NCBI GenBank assembly: GCA_018524725.1
Contig: JAEUWP010000111.1
Coordinates: 1-35,888, forward strand
Reading direction: 5' to 3'
DNA length: 35,888 nt
Source of the DNA: Podaxis mareebaensis
Taxonomy: Eukaryota > Basidiomycota > Agaricomycetes > Agaricales > Agaricaceae
Under the pieces are notes generated by a model that saw only the letters and a list, made by a program, of their open reading frames with translations, ran no database searches and was not told where the DNA came from. A program made the position numbers and the translations under genes. Positions 1 through 13,851 of the stretch are shown here, in pieces. Each line of letters begins with the position of its first letter. The stretch's first letter is position 1.

Positions 1-75
1 GGGAATTGAACCCAACACCTCTCGCAATCTTAGCAGATGCTAAGCGAGCGTGATAACCAACTACACCATGTGCCC
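1..75 (-). tRNA. tRNA-Ala(AGC), partial, with an 11-nt intron
   Basis: Read on the minus strand, the 5' end at 75 gives acceptor arm GGGCACA, a D-arm, anticodon stem CTCGC/GCGAG, and the start of the T-arm (TTGGG-TTCAATT-CCC). The anticodon AGC lies at 39-41. Eleven extra bases (27-37) sit between the base 3' of the anticodon and the last loop base, the canonical position for a nuclear tRNA intron. The last two T-stem bases and the 3' acceptor strand lie beyond the window start, so the gene is cut by the window and is not necessarily broken. Confidence 0.9.
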
Positions 76-148
76 TTGATACTTGGTAGCTGTAACTGTT
101 TTGGGTGGCGCTCCAGGACACCTGTGATCATATGTATCATGAAATCCA

Positions 149-1580
149 ATGCAAGAAAATCTCGCAGATCAAACTATGAGCATGTTCAAGTTCAATTTCG
201 ACTTAGATGACCTCACCGATGATTCTGAGCTCTCCATAACCCCAGAACAATCCACAGAACTGGGAGGCGAAGAACGCGGAATTTCCGGAGGCAAATTGCC
301 CGCAGAGAATCCTTGCACAGAAGTTTCGATCCAAGAGCTGGTGCGTATTGTCCCAATTTCTCGAGGTACCAGGCTTATGCAAAGAGAAAAGATAGGCTGA
401 CGCATTACCTTCGTTGATATCCTGTTCACCGCTTTCCATACCTCTGTGTGATGGTGCAAAGAACGTTACGCTGAGCCGACGAGATCTTTTCGATGCGCGT
501 TTTCAGTTGATCGCAGAGGGTAGTGGGTCTAGCGATCCAGAGGCCGTTCCAGGTACAGAGGTCGCAGACATGCGGGCGCAAGGAAACACACAAGAGGCCG
601 TAAAAGATGGAGAGGAAAGCGAACACCGACACGCTTCTGCACTCAAGTTCATTGAGGCACCTTCGGACCTCGTCCCGCGTGTATATGAAGGCGGGCTTAA
701 GACTTGGGAGTGTAGTATCGACCTCGTCGAGTATTTGTATTCAACCGAAGGACAAAGGGGATTCCGCGGAAAAGGCATTCTAGAGGTACCATTTCAAAAT
801 TTCAATCGTTATCTTATCTTAATTGCTTATTTTCCAGCTTGGTTGTGGAACAGCTGTTCCGTCACTCTACATCTTACACAACCTCCTCTCTTCTACGCCG
901 CCAAATGGCGCAGCACAATACCCGGAAACCACGATCTACCTACAAGATTACAACGACTCCGTCTTGGAACTTGTCACCCTTCCCAACATCCTGCTCACAT
1001 GGTGTAAGAATAACTCTCGCTTTCCCCCTCAACAACTCACGCACATCATCTCCTAACAGATCTCTCTCCGGCCTCCCTACCCTATCGTACCTCCGAAGCC
1101 ACTTCACCCGACTCTGACCCGGACAGCCCACTTCCCTTTCCAACAACACCCGAACCTTTCGACCTCCCCATAACGCCCTCTCTCAAGTCCGCCTTCCTCA
1201 CCTCCCTCAAAGAGACCTATAACATCTCGATCAGATTCTTCTCTGGCTCCTGGTCCTCATTCGCAACACAACTTCCAATTTTGCACCCCAACACATTTGA
1301 CCTCGTCCTCACTTCCGAAACAATCTATCGAATGGACAGTTTGTCGGGTCTAGTTGAGACGATGCGGTTGGCTTGTTCACCTAAACCCAAGGGTGACAAG
1401 GAGGAAGACGCCAAAAAGGGCGTGTGTCTCGTAGCTGCGAAGGTTTTGTACTTTGGTGTTGGTGGTGGTGTCTCGGACTTTGTGGATTTCGTGTCGAGGG
1501 ATGGTGTTGCGAAAACGAAAGTTGTGAAGGAACGAAAGACTGGCGTTGGACGGGTGATTCTATCGCTTGACTTTAGCTGA
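149..1580 (+). CDS. HPM1: Histidine-protein N-methyltransferase (HPM1/METTL18 family)
   Basis: Exons 149-340, 396-785, 838-1003 and 1060-1580 join in frame to 422 codons. The family is the SAM-dependent METTL18/Hpm1 group, which methylates a histidine of ribosomal protein uL3 in yeast and human. Visible marks are the N-terminal start MFKFNFDLDD, the WECSIDLVEYL segment before the Rossmann core, SAM motif I LELGCGTAVP (about residues 193-202, created exactly by splicing of intron 2), and LVLTSETIY in the C-terminal half, where the family has DxxLxSETIY. The start is uncertain: ATGs at 149, 176 and 182 are in frame, and the later two give the usual short N-terminus. Introns are 52-56 nt with GT-AG ends. 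It is convergent with SIN3. Family assignment is firm; substrate is by analogy. Confidence 0.85.
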
Positions 1581-1981
1581 TGTTCCTTTGTTGTTAGTTC
1601 ATGGCAACGTCTAGTACATGAGTCACTAGCAAGCGTCATTGGGTGCTCTCGATTCGACCAAAGGCGTACCTCCTATGTGTCCATCTCGTGTTCCATCCAA
1701 GAGCGAGGCAATGGAACAGACCATTCAGACTATGAAGGATGGCTCAATATTGGTGCGAGCGCACGCGAACTAACCAGACTGAATAAGTTTGAGTTCATCC
1801 GGACTCAAGACAATATGCTGACAACAAGATGTATAGAAACCCTTTAAGTTAGAAACAAATATCAGACAGACATCCACAGCAATGACCGAAAACTAAAGAC
1901 CACGAATCGCTACAATTACAAACCACATTACTACAAGTAGGAAGCATATATCCAAACAATCTAAGAACACGGTGAGCAGTG
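1581..1981. other. Intergenic 3'-3' spacer, no gene seen
   Basis: About 400 bp between two convergent stop codons (methyltransferase and SIN3). I see no long coding-like frame, tRNA or repeat. It presumably holds both 3' UTRs. Confidence 0.6.
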
Positions 1982-4900
1982 TCACACAGTTACAGCTGGT
2001 TCAGGTATCAGCGTTGGCGATTCCCTCGGCTCTTTCGATGTACTGGCAGGGGGAGGTTCAGCAGCAGGAATCTTGTCCTTCGCATTGGACGGCGCCACCA
2101 CAGCCAACCGTGATTTGTCCATCCACTTCTCCCTCAGCGCATTCCTCTTCTTCAGATTCGCTGCCGCTTCTTCCATCTCCTCTTTACTCCGGAACTTCCA
2201 AAGGAAATCCTCCGTCTCGGGGACGTAGAACAGTCGATATGTCCGCACACAAACTTTGATCTCTTGTCCATCTTGGGTGACCACATCAGGTTGAGTGTCG
2301 CGGATTTTCGCAGGTATATTTCTACAGAACAAGGTCATTTATTTTAGAAGAGAGATGCAACGTTGGATAATACGCACCGACGGAGGTATGGTTGCCTTAT
2401 TTTGGATTGCGATACACCTGCGGTATTCTCGCTCTATATCCCAACGTGAGTGCAGTGGGTGAGAAGATAGCACATGCACGTACCGATACATAAGAATCAA
2501 TATAGGCTTGCCAGCGCCCAGTCAAGACTTCAGCATCATCAAAGCTGGAATCATCCTTGCCAATCAGCTGTATCGTCATCATTTTCGAATCTGAAAGCTG
2601 TTCGTTCTTATTCTCAGCAGCACGTTCAAGCAATCAGGACAAAGTCCTACCCAGTCAATACGGAACAGATTCTCATCAGGTCCTAGGATCTTCTCTGCAC
2701 TCCTCCGGCTGTTGATTTGGTCTTGAGATGTGAAGCTAGCAAGACTGCGTTCTCGCTTCAGGATCTCTAGGAGTTCTTGGCTTCTCGAATCAGCGATGAC
2801 AGCTTGGACTTGCTTGATGATCCCGCCGATGACCTTGTCGACCGTGAAGATTTTGTACGCCTCCTACCACAACCTTGAACAAGCGTTAACGGTGAAAAGC
2901 ACACTAAATCGCACCTTGGTTCCAAACATATACCGCATCTGGTCCTCAAACGCATGTTGCTCAATCTCATTGTCAAACAACCGCTCACACGAGACCAGAA
3001 GAAGCTCATAGAAATGCTCCGGGTTCTTTGCCCGTTCTCCAAAGCTTGCAAGCGTTTCGTGCGCTTGAGGCGCCATCCCAGCAGCAATGGCCTCTTTGCT
3101 TGGATAACGCTGGTCGAGAACTTCTTTCGCAAGTTTGGCGGCAAGGTTCCGGAACGAGTATAATCGGGAGTATAGCAACTAGAACGTTGTGCCGATCAAC
3201 TCAACTGGCTTCATTCATCAAGTAAATAACCACTCACCTCGATCAATCGCAGCAGAGCATAGAACGTCGTATTCGTAAAGAAAATATTCCTCTTCCTCTT
3301 ATTCGCCACCGCAGCCTGTGCCGCCGAATCATCATTCTCAAACACCGGGGATGCCAGTCTCGAACCCGCAGGTGACGCTGCCGCCTCCTGAGCGCGGGTT
3401 TTCCGACTCGTAGACTTCGCCTGTTCACTCTTCAGCAACTTCTTCCTCAAATCACCCCCACTCGACACATTCCCACCCTTCCGCCCTCTACCACCCCGTG
3501 AACCGCTTGCGGCACTAGACACCTCCACATCATCAGTTACATCATCACTTCCATCACTCTCGTTCGTTTCTTGTACAGTGAATGCTGAATTGAACACCAC
3601 AGGGTCCAGGATGAAGAACAGCGGAACAAAAGATCGCAGGAACCCTTCAATCCTCTTCCGCTCCGCAAAATTAATTTGGCCTTGCGTCCGGTCAAGGAAC
3701 GAAAACGTCAATTTCAACGCGTCTTGGAGAATCCGCACATCGTCAATGACGTATTCCAGTTGATGTCTCGGCCGTGTCCTCGCAAACAACGGATCGATCA
3801 AGGACGCGCGCTTGGCCATCTGCTCCTCCCGCGCTCCTTCGATTTGGCTGACCAATGCTTTGGTCGTGATGGATTTCTTGTCGCTCGTTTTGAATACGAT
3901 TGCTTGGTGGTCGAGACTCTTGGTATAGTTCCTCGCGTCGACCTCTCGCCAGACTTTATTCCATTCCCGCTGAGATCGCTTCCATTCCTCCTCTTTCTGT
4001 TTTAAGCGTTTGAGAACGATGGGGATTGCGAGTACGGGCGACTCCTGCATTGAGTTGATGACCTCCAGTCCAAGCTCCCGCCCGTAGATCTTCTTGATCA
4101 CGCGAGTATGGATAGCTTTCCACGACCCCCCAATGTGCGGTTTGAGCTTGAAATTCGCGCGGTCCTCAGCGCTGAGTTGGGAGATCTTGTTGTGCAGGGG
4201 TTCTAGCAGTGAGATCGTTCGGGTGATAGCCTCGATATGGAAGTCATATTCGTGTCGTTCCTCTTCACTCCGATGCAGCGCCTCTTCATAGATGTTCTTC
4301 TTGTGTGCGATGAAACCAGAGTCCTCGCTGGACCATGTTGGATGGGAAACCCATTCATCATTGAGCACCGACCGGCACATTTCATCTCTACCAGAACACA
4401 GGACATTTGCTTCCTGTTATCACACTTAGCAATTATCGTCACAAGCCCGTTGCAGGAATACTCACACTGGCAGACAGCCGTCGGTAACTACCATACTTGA
4501 CGCTGGGATCCATGCGGCTCACGCGGCTTGGTAGCTGCACAGGTGTCGGCTTCGTCCAATTGTTCTGGAATTCGGCCATCAAATACTCTCGCTCCTTAAG
4601 TTCGTCCCACCCAAGAATCTCCTTGAATTGTCGATACAGATCCCCATCCCCAAGGAAATGCTTGCATTCCTTGACTAATCTGGCTGTGTCGATATAATCT
4701 TGCGTGAAGAGGTTGACAACTTTGAGGAATTCGTTGTATGTGTCCCGATTGTCAAGAGCCCGCTTGACGCGTTCAAAGAAGTGCGTCTCATCAACAGGAA
4801 GAGGAGGACGTGGCGCGGCAGGTGGAAGTTGATTTTGTGGAATGTGCGGGGAAGAGGGTCCTGCGATATTCTTGTTCCCATAACCAAGAGTTGTGCGTTC

Positions 4901-6422
4901 CGAACTTGCAGGAGGTTTGGGCTATTGTCTATGAGACTCCGGTTTAGGAGGACAACATGAACGGGTGCTCACCGTGACGACCTGTACCGGTTTGGGTGGG
5001 GCAATCTCCTTCTCTGGAACCTTACGTTTCCGCTTTGTAGGCAACGATACCGAGTTGGCGACAGCATCGAGTTTTCTCTTGTTCCTCCCCTCATTTAGCG
5101 GTGTCCCGGTCCGATGAGAAGGGGAAGCCCGAGGTGGCGATTCGTCGAGCAGTTGCCGACTTTGTTCTGGCATGAAGACCCGGAAGTCGGCTCTAAGATC
5201 TGGAGCATCCTTGAACAAGCGTGCGATTTGTCGCGAAACCTCTCCCTACAGCAGTGTCAGAGATAGCTATAAACATGAATGTCGGTTATACCTCGTCAAT
5301 GGTTTCAGGTTCGTGATGGTAGCGGGATAGGATGTCCAAAAACTGGCGATAGGTTTCGGGGTCACATCTGTTCTTGATCTTTTGCACATATTGAACAGCC
5401 GGCTCGATAGCCTGGCCACTATAGGCACCATTGGTGTCTGGTGACGGAGGTCGCACGCTGGGTTCTGGAGGCACTACAATGTTGATCAACTATCATTATA
5501 ATGTTCTAACACGAAGATGGCCCACCAATGTTAGATCCGGACGCCGGCCCCACTGACCAGAGTATTGGTCCCCGTCCTGGACCATTGTTTGTAGTTTGCA
5601 TAGTAGTGCCCGTTGGTGTAGTGACGGTTATAAAGCTGGAATCATGTGCGTCTGTAGAACACTCGATGCGGTAACCAACCGGGAGGAATGTGTTAAAACC
5701 TTGGATAAGGGCTGAATGGCCATTAAAGAGTTGTGATACACGCTTGATGACGCCAGGAGTATCGATTCTTCAAAAGTATTAGTCATGCGGCATCGTAAGG
5801 ACGAGGGTAACACTCACAGCTCGTGCTTGAACTCTTTCATGATGTCCAAAAATTGGTTGTAGACGTCAGGCTGGTCATGAAATTGGCTTTTGACCGCGTC
5901 GAGGTAGCTGAGGGCATCGGTGACATTGAGCGGACGGTCCATCGAAGGATAGCTTTGAGGATCGACAGGCGATTGTCTACCGGACCGCTGGACAGGGGGT
6001 AGTTCGTCCACAGCCAGAGATGTGGCTGGTTGTGGCTCAGGGGGGTTTGGGACGGCGTCCATTGGTATCGGAGAGGGCCTGCCCATCTCGACGTCTTTCT
6101 GGGGTTTGGATTCCGGGGGTGGGGGATATATGCCCTCGGACTCTGCACGAGGCTCGAGGACCGGAGGTTGGGCAGTTACGTCGGGATTGCGTCGGGGTGT
6201 TTCCGTCCGGGGAGGTGGCGGTCTTGCGCTCGTTTCTGGCGGAGGTGGAGGTGCTTCGTCTACAGTCATCTGCCTGTTGTCCTGGACATCCATGGAGGGT
6301 GATTTCAAAGTAGCTGAGCGAGGGGAAGGACCAGGAAGACCAGGAAAAGAACAAGTTCTGGTCTGTGCGCCGATCACTTTCCTCGACATCACGTGCGTAT
6401 CATTTCCGTCACGTGAAGCCAT
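1982..6422 (-). CDS. SIN3: SIN3 transcriptional corepressor (full length, three PAH domains plus HDAC-interaction region)
   Basis: Eleven exons (minus strand, 5' to 3'): 6422-5818, 5767-5526, 5473-5292, 5245-4973, 4921-4466, 4413-3238, 3178-2915, 2863-2651, 2597-2484, 2433-2378 and 2321-1982, giving 1306 codons plus stop, all introns 46-59 nt. Sin3 scaffolds class I histone deacetylases (Rpd3/HDAC1) in the nucleus; its PAH domains bind repressor peptides. PAH1 lies near residues 164-235 ([13 protein letters not shown]), PAH2 near 304-375 ([12 protein letters not shown]) and PAH3 near 475-545 ([19 protein letters not shown]). The HDAC-interaction block follows, with [16 protein letters not shown] and [12 protein letters not shown]. 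The C-terminus has [20 protein letters not shown]. The region before PAH1 is Pro-rich. Two CACGTG boxes lie inside the first 35 codons of the long form, so translation may really start at the ATG at 6293. Confidence 0.95.
6390..6415. promoter_or_regulatory. Paired CACGTG E-boxes
   Basis: CACGTG occurs at 6390-6395 and again at 6410-6415, 20 bp apart (two helical turns). CACGTG is bound by bHLH factors such as Cbf1 in fungi. They fall inside the extended SIN3 reading frame, which argues that this stretch is promoter or 5' UTR. Confidence 0.4.
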
Positions 6423-6593
6423 TTTTGTGGACTGGCCCTGAACGGACGACCTTATTTAACCAAGGATGCGGATCCCATCCCGTTACCAAGTTCTCTTCAA
6501 ATGGCATTCGACTTATTATAGTCCTGTGTCCCCTTATATTCTATATAATGTAATCGTCTTGGTGATCACCCTTCCATCTTTCTCAGTTGCGCA
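6423..6593. promoter_or_regulatory. Divergent promoter shared by SIN3 and the aldehyde dehydrogenase
   Basis: Only 171 bp separate the outermost SIN3 ATG from the dehydrogenase ATG. A TATA-like TATATAAT lies at 6542-6549, about 45 bp before the dehydrogenase start. The spacer is effectively longer on the SIN3 side if SIN3 starts at 6293. Confidence 0.5.
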
Positions 6594-8462
<1,869 letters not shown>

Positions 8463-9456
8463 CTTGTAATGCAACAAACAAAGGAAAGCTCCTTACGACT
8501 CTGTTTTTGTGATTTCCGGAGAAAATAGACTCTGTAACTCTCCTCGTTGCCAAATAACGATTAGATCCTTTAGTACCAAGTAGCATCAGGATAAGCTCCG
8601 ACATCTGGTCCGCCACACCAACTCTGAAGTCAGTCTCCCCAACATCAGATACAGACTTGACCTCCTCTGGTACCACCGCCTCAAGCAACGCTAATCCCGC
8701 TGCCACCGCCACCAGCACAGTCAAGCGTACTATTACCACACTGCCTCTCCTGTCGCTCAGACTAATGGGTTCATGGAGAGTCCTGTGTTTATCTCAGTTT
8801 TATTACCAGATACTCGGGGATCCTCCCTTCTTTAACTGTAGTTAAGGCTCCACTGGTCCCACGCCTGCGCTCCTTCGGCCTACCATACCCCTCGACCCCT
8901 ACTATTCCCGTTGCTTTTATACAGCCGACTTCGTCAACTTGTTTGCTGTAAGGTTATTTTTTGATACCCTATTTCGGTAAGAGCTCGAGGCACTTGCATC
9001 TGAGCTTCTTTGCGCCCTCTGTCCACCTTAATATAAGTTCGAAGGGCGAGACTTGCCAACACGTAGCAAATTCACTTCGGAGTCTGAAAATAACCATTCT
9101 ATTTTTAGTATTTGGATCAAACGCGCTAGCGCTCGCTGTACGAGGGTGCTAGCTTTTGATGTTTTGATGTCCAGGTGTTGTACACGAAGCGCAGTGCTGC
9201 GTCCGGGATTAAAACGTACGTATGGTCTTCTCGATCCTTTTCTGGACGCAGGGCTGATAAACATCGCATTCCTGTTCGCAGGACCGATGGGCCTCACCCC
9301 TGGAAAGCTGGCTGTGCTCTTGGGCCGTATTCCCGGTTGGTAAGATGCCTGGGATCGGCAGCCAGCTACACAGCACACGGCTATGCGATCGTGTGAAAAG
9401 ACATAAATTCTTAATTAACCTGTATACGACCTTGGTCGTCTCCCACGCCTCCTAAC
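8463..9456. other. Gene-free stretch, nothing supported
   Basis: About 1 kb between the dehydrogenase stop and the first PPxY gene. Frames of 60-116 codons exist on both strands, but none shows domain motifs, a convincing ATG context or splice logic. It presumably contains the dehydrogenase 3' UTR and the promoter of the next gene. Confidence 0.5.
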
Positions 9457-10512
9457 ATGATTGTCGATCCCTCAAAGTCCTCTAATCCCTTTCGCGAGAG
9501 CATTGAGGCTGAGGCTGCTCTGAATGAGCACTCGTCTAGCGAGGTAGTGTCACCACAGCCTTCATCCTCGCCGCCGCTGGTGGAACCAAGTACCTCATAC
9601 GCTCCTCCTCCGGCGTATGCCCAATCCGACCAGTCTACGGGCGAATCAAGTACCGCAAATGGGAAACGGTCGGCTCCAGAAACCTCCGGAAGCCAATACG
9701 CGTCGACAAGCTCTGCGTCGACCCTCCCCTACGCAGTTCTTCCCGCCACTGAGCAAGACGTGGCTTCGTTCTCTCGACAAGCACCTCAGCAAGACTACCC
9801 CCCATTTGAACCTACATTCCTCTTGGCAAATGGACAATACCTGACACGAGGTTTCCCCGCTTTGCCACCGCCTTCAAGGACCACGCCTCACCCATTCGCT
9901 TCACATGACATTACGGAATCGGATTGGTTAAGGTACGCCGACTGCGCATTGCTCCTTGGGCTGAGAGGGGATCTCATTATGCGGTGACCCCTGCTAGGTT
10001 TCTTCAAGAAGTCAAGACTGCTGGGGAACTGACAAAGAAGCAAGAACATTTGGCACATATCCCCATCGTTTCTATTCTTCCGATCGTAGGTGAGAGAATC
10101 AATTTCGAACACTGGATGACTGTTTCTGAATATGTTCGTGTTAAGGACAATTGAGCGCCCATATGATTCGCCAGCAAATGAAAAAAGGGAAGGCAAAAGA
10201 TGTCGGAAATGTCATTGACCTTTGGAACCACGTTCGTTAACCTATCTCCTGTATGCACCGCCTCTCATTAAACCCTCGTGTCACCAGCATTTCTTCCGTC
10301 CACGCCACATAGAAGTTGTTCTTATGCATGGTATGACGAGGCTGAGCGGCCTCGACAAACCCCCGGTCTCTCGCAACGAGAGCACACCGGGGTGGTCAGG
10401 TAATACCTTCATCCCACCAGGCGCGGAATCCAGCAGCGGGAAGGGTAAAGCGAAGGAGGAAGAGGATACTACTTACCGCTTGTACATCATGCCATTGTAT
10501 ACGCATAACTGA
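9457..10512 (+). CDS. PPxY-containing protein of unrecognised family, copy 1
   Basis: Exons 9457-9932, 9998-10089, 10146-10231 and 10288-10512 give 292 codons plus stop. I do not recognise the family. The N-terminal half is Ser/Pro-rich and disordered-looking, with a PPAY motif (APPPAY), the kind of site bound by WW domains of Rsp5/NEDD4 ubiquitin ligases. A conserved core HPFASHDITESDWLRF spans intron 1, followed by a hydrophobic IPIVSILPIVGG segment, a basic helix (MIRQQMKKGKAKDV) and RPRHIEVVLMHG. The tail is Lys/Glu-rich. All three introns match copy 2 downstream in position and phase (2, 1, 0), and the last two exons have identical lengths (86 and 225 nt), so the exon model supports itself. 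Function unknown. Confidence 0.75.
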
Positions 10513-11960
10513 TCTAATAATATCCCCTACTCTGTGAAGCAAAGAGGAGGGTTCTGTCGTGTAAGAATGGTACTTTCCTACCCACATCTTGCCACTGCCG
10601 ACGTGTGCTTAATTCCGCAAGCGCCGTAAGCAACAATCAAAGTGAAGTGGCTGTCCCGTCGTGGCTGGGACGTCCTGGACCGTAATAGAGGCCCAGATCT
10701 TGGAACCACAGCTTGTGCAGCCAATGAGGCTTGTCCTCTCTTTTTGCTTCGTCGTTGCTGTAGGCTCTGCGTGGTCGTCTCTACGCTCCCCTTGATCCTC
10801 GCGCGTATATCCCATTTTCTGTCTTTCTGTCTTCCTTTCTTCTGTTTTTCTAACGTCAATTTGTTGTTCCAGGTTGTACCATGTTCGTCTACAAACTGGC
10901 CGCGCTGCACTGTTGCGTTGAGTTGGTCGACTGCCCTCCTCATAACACTGTAGGGGTGCCGACATGGCTACGTCGACGAGGTGGCGAGGAAGTATGATTG
11001 GCTTGGTTCCCTTTTCCTTTCTTCCCTTTTCTGATTGCGCTGACAACCCTTTAGTAAATAATTAGCGCCATTCCTTTCGTAGAGTAGAGGGCTCACCCTT
11101 CATCCAAAACCATGGGTTTCAGGACCCTTTCGTAGTTACAGAATATCGTAGAATACTCGCTATTCGATTCCTTTGATTGAAATACCTTACACTCTGCTGT
11201 AGTAGATACTCTTTCGTGAATATCGCTCATTTTCCCCACTCACTCTACTCCGTTTCCCCTTTTTATGCATAAACTTTCCTTACAAGTTCCATGATACTGC
11301 TGCTATAGAAACTACTATGATCCATTATATTATTCCGAATACAACAATGACATATTTGCGACTTGTGATGCTACCGTTGTCCGGCTCTTCAATTCACTGT
11401 CAAAGATCATCTGAGTCGCTGTAAGGGTCTGTGCGCACGTCATACTTGGTCTTCTCACCCCTACCTGTACTGTTGAATACATTTGATCAGCTCGGCTTTA
11501 TCATCGCGATTGATGGTCTGACCCTACGCAAAACATGTCTGCATTGCTCTATAGAGGGCCAGTCTCGACGATATATTTTGTATTTGCTTGAACGAGTCTC
11601 AGAGTCAGGGACTGGCGCGTTTGCGTGCCGCTACGATGTAGTATATGTATAACACAATAACTCCACCGCCCTCGAGTCTAACCCTTGCGGCCCAGCAGGC
11701 CCAAGGCGGTGTCACACCAGTGCCGTGGTGCTATCACACTGATACACTCCCAGCCGCAGCACTTTTACCCCTTCTATCCTAAGGTCCAAGACCGAGCTAC
11801 CCCTCGGCCCTGTGATATAGATCTCGTCTACAGCCAACAAGCTTGTAAACCGCAGTCACTGTGCATCTGCCCACATGGATATAATTAGGCAAGGTAAAGA
11901 GGATTATCGCTACCTAGCCTCACCCACACCTGCTACCCGATCGTCTCTTGATACTCACTC
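10513..11960. other. Spacer between the two PPxY paralogues, nothing supported
   Basis: About 1.45 kb containing pyrimidine-rich tracts (for example 10790-10870) and several short AT-rich patches. Overlapping frames of up to 145 codons at 10578-11046 look like low-complexity chance frames. I find no RNA gene or repeat. It likely holds the copy 1 3' UTR and the copy 2 promoter. Confidence 0.5.
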
Positions 11961-12920
11961 ATGATCGTCCTCAGCGATTCAATTCAACCTACCTCCCGTA
12001 CCACCACCACCTCCCGTCGGGAAAGCACAAGTACTACCTCGCCTCCGCCCCCATATGAATCCAGCCGCTCCGACTCGTTGATCCACGATGAGAAGCGTCG
12101 CCACATAGATGCACACTCCAACACCTCCAAGGAACCGCTCACCGACTCTAAAGTCTATGCGGAACCTCCCCCTGCATTCTCGCGTATTGCGGCTGTTAGT
12201 ACCCAAACTCTCGTACCCTTCGCGCCTATGACTGTCTTGGTCGAGGGGTCTGGAAAGGCGTTGGATAAGGGATTTTCCCTGGAGTTACCGCCTTCATCTG
12301 AAGCTCCGCACCCATTTGAGCGGAGGGATATCAGCGCAGCTGATTGGAATAGGTACGTCCTGGTCGCTCAGTTAGTAGTTCTGAGTGTGGATGTGAACCT
12401 ATATTTTAGGTTTATGCAGGATTTGCAGGATTGTACGGCATTGTCCAACTGCACGAAGAACAAAACGCTCTTTATTCCCATCGCTCTCGGTTTTGGTCCC
12501 GGAGGTTCGTCTGCAATCTCCCACGTCGCTACATCATATTCACTCTCCCCGATAGCATTCTTTATCAGTGAAGCAATCAAAGCTAAGATGCGCAAGGAGA
12601 AGCTTGCCCGTGCAATCAACCTCATCAACGCGTGGAACCAGGTGAGTTCACCATGAAACACTGGATCTACCACCGACCTACTTACCTTGACACAGTACTT
12701 TTTCATTCCACGTCAGACAGAAGTGATTCTTATGCGAGGGGACCGTGCACTCACCATCTCCAAGTCGAACTTTGCTGAATCCCAAAAGTTGACCCGGAAT
12801 GACCCGTCCACAGCGTCTTTGTCATCCCTCGGCTCTTCGTCCTCGTCGACCAAGGAATCCAGGGGAGGATGTTGTGGCCAGCCAAAGGTACCTATGAAGT
12901 TGATGGTTGTTGCGCTCTAG
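11961..12920 (+). CDS. PPxY-containing protein of unrecognised family, copy 2
   Basis: Exons 11961-12352, 12410-12504, 12556-12641 and 12696-12920 give 265 codons plus stop. Same architecture as copy 1: Ser/Thr-rich N-terminus with PPPPYESS (a PPxY site), core HPFERRDISAADWNRFMQDL, hydrophobic IPIALGFGPGGAFFI, a basic helix (AIKAKMRKEKLARAI) and PRQTEVILMRG. The tail carries GGCCGQP; the two adjacent Cys could be palmitoylated, which is inference. Copy 1 lacks this Cys pair, so the tails have diverged while the core stayed. Same-strand tandem arrangement points to gene duplication. Function unknown; a membrane-associated adaptor for a WW-domain ligase is only a hypothesis. Confidence 0.75.
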
Positions 12921-13851
12921 ATTTAGCACTATATCCTAATTTTCCTATGTTCACCCTGTACTTACCTCCCGCATTATGTATGATCTGATTTAATATACCG
13001 GAATATTGCCTCGCTTCCATTATAAACCATATCCCCTTCATAAGAGGCCAAACCCAGAATATGGGAAGCACTGAAAGAGGTCGGAAGTCTTCAAAAGGTT
13101 GGGACTCGTGGTATTTACGACACTATAAATCGAGAGGCATATCATCTGGGCGGTGTCACTACGTTGCATTTGCCAGCATACAGAATGCATCATAGGTCAC
13201 TCCCGAGTCCCGGGGAAGGCGCCTCGTACTGAGGAGGAAATCATTGTAGTCACCTCCGTTGGTTACCAATGAGTATCATCTGAGCAGGAGTCTTGCCGTT
13301 CTACCGAGCGCATCCTTGAAACGATTCCCGGATAACTCGGAAGATTTAGATCGGTAACCATTGTATGCACGGTGGCCCAATGATATCGGAGAAAGGACCT
13401 GGGATGATTTGTCGGAAGAACGTGACGACGTTGCAACGGGATGACAGGGGCAGTGCTGGGAGGTGCCGGTTAACCCATTTCCAGGAAAGCGGGCGGACAA
13501 CCAAGTAGTACAGCCTCTTCCCAGTCTGCACATCATCAGTAGGAGGGCTAGTGGAGGCGGGATCTGTCTTTTTCTCCGCGACTGCCGGGGATTCCGGGGG
13601 ACAGCGTTTCGACGAAGTGGCTGTAGACCAAGGCGAGCTTACCGGTTACAAAAACATTACCCACATCTTCCAAAGGGTAGATTTTGTGTATATGTCTGGC
13701 TCCAGTGCAGGCACGATTGAGTTGGTTTTCGAGCGCATGCCCTAGTCAAATTATCCAAGCCGGAATATTCGTTCCCTAACCTGTTAGACAAACCATGGCC
13801 TCAGCATTTATCCGAGGTCCTTGAGAGCCATGTTTCTACTAATAGTAGGTA
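12921..13851. other. Gene-free stretch, nothing supported
   Basis: About 0.9 kb between copy 2 and the convergent dehydrogenase. Frames of 60-86 codons around 13276-13745 on both strands have no recognisable motif. A worn gene remnant cannot be excluded. Confidence 0.45.

Noticed and set aside
2397..2433. Reading SIN3 exon 10 in the frame that ends VYRNPK-stop
   Set aside because: That frame stops at once. The frame beginning SENTAGVSQ continues into PYLRR and, after splicing, NIPAKIRD in phase with the last exon.
9028..9378. Opposed frames of about 100 codons upstream of the first PPxY gene
   Set aside because: Composition is not gene-like, no recognisable domain is present, and it lies where a promoter is expected.
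10578..11046. Frames of 103-145 codons on both strands between the PPxY paralogues
   Set aside because: Low-complexity, mutually overlapping, no motif, no splice logic and no link to either neighbour.
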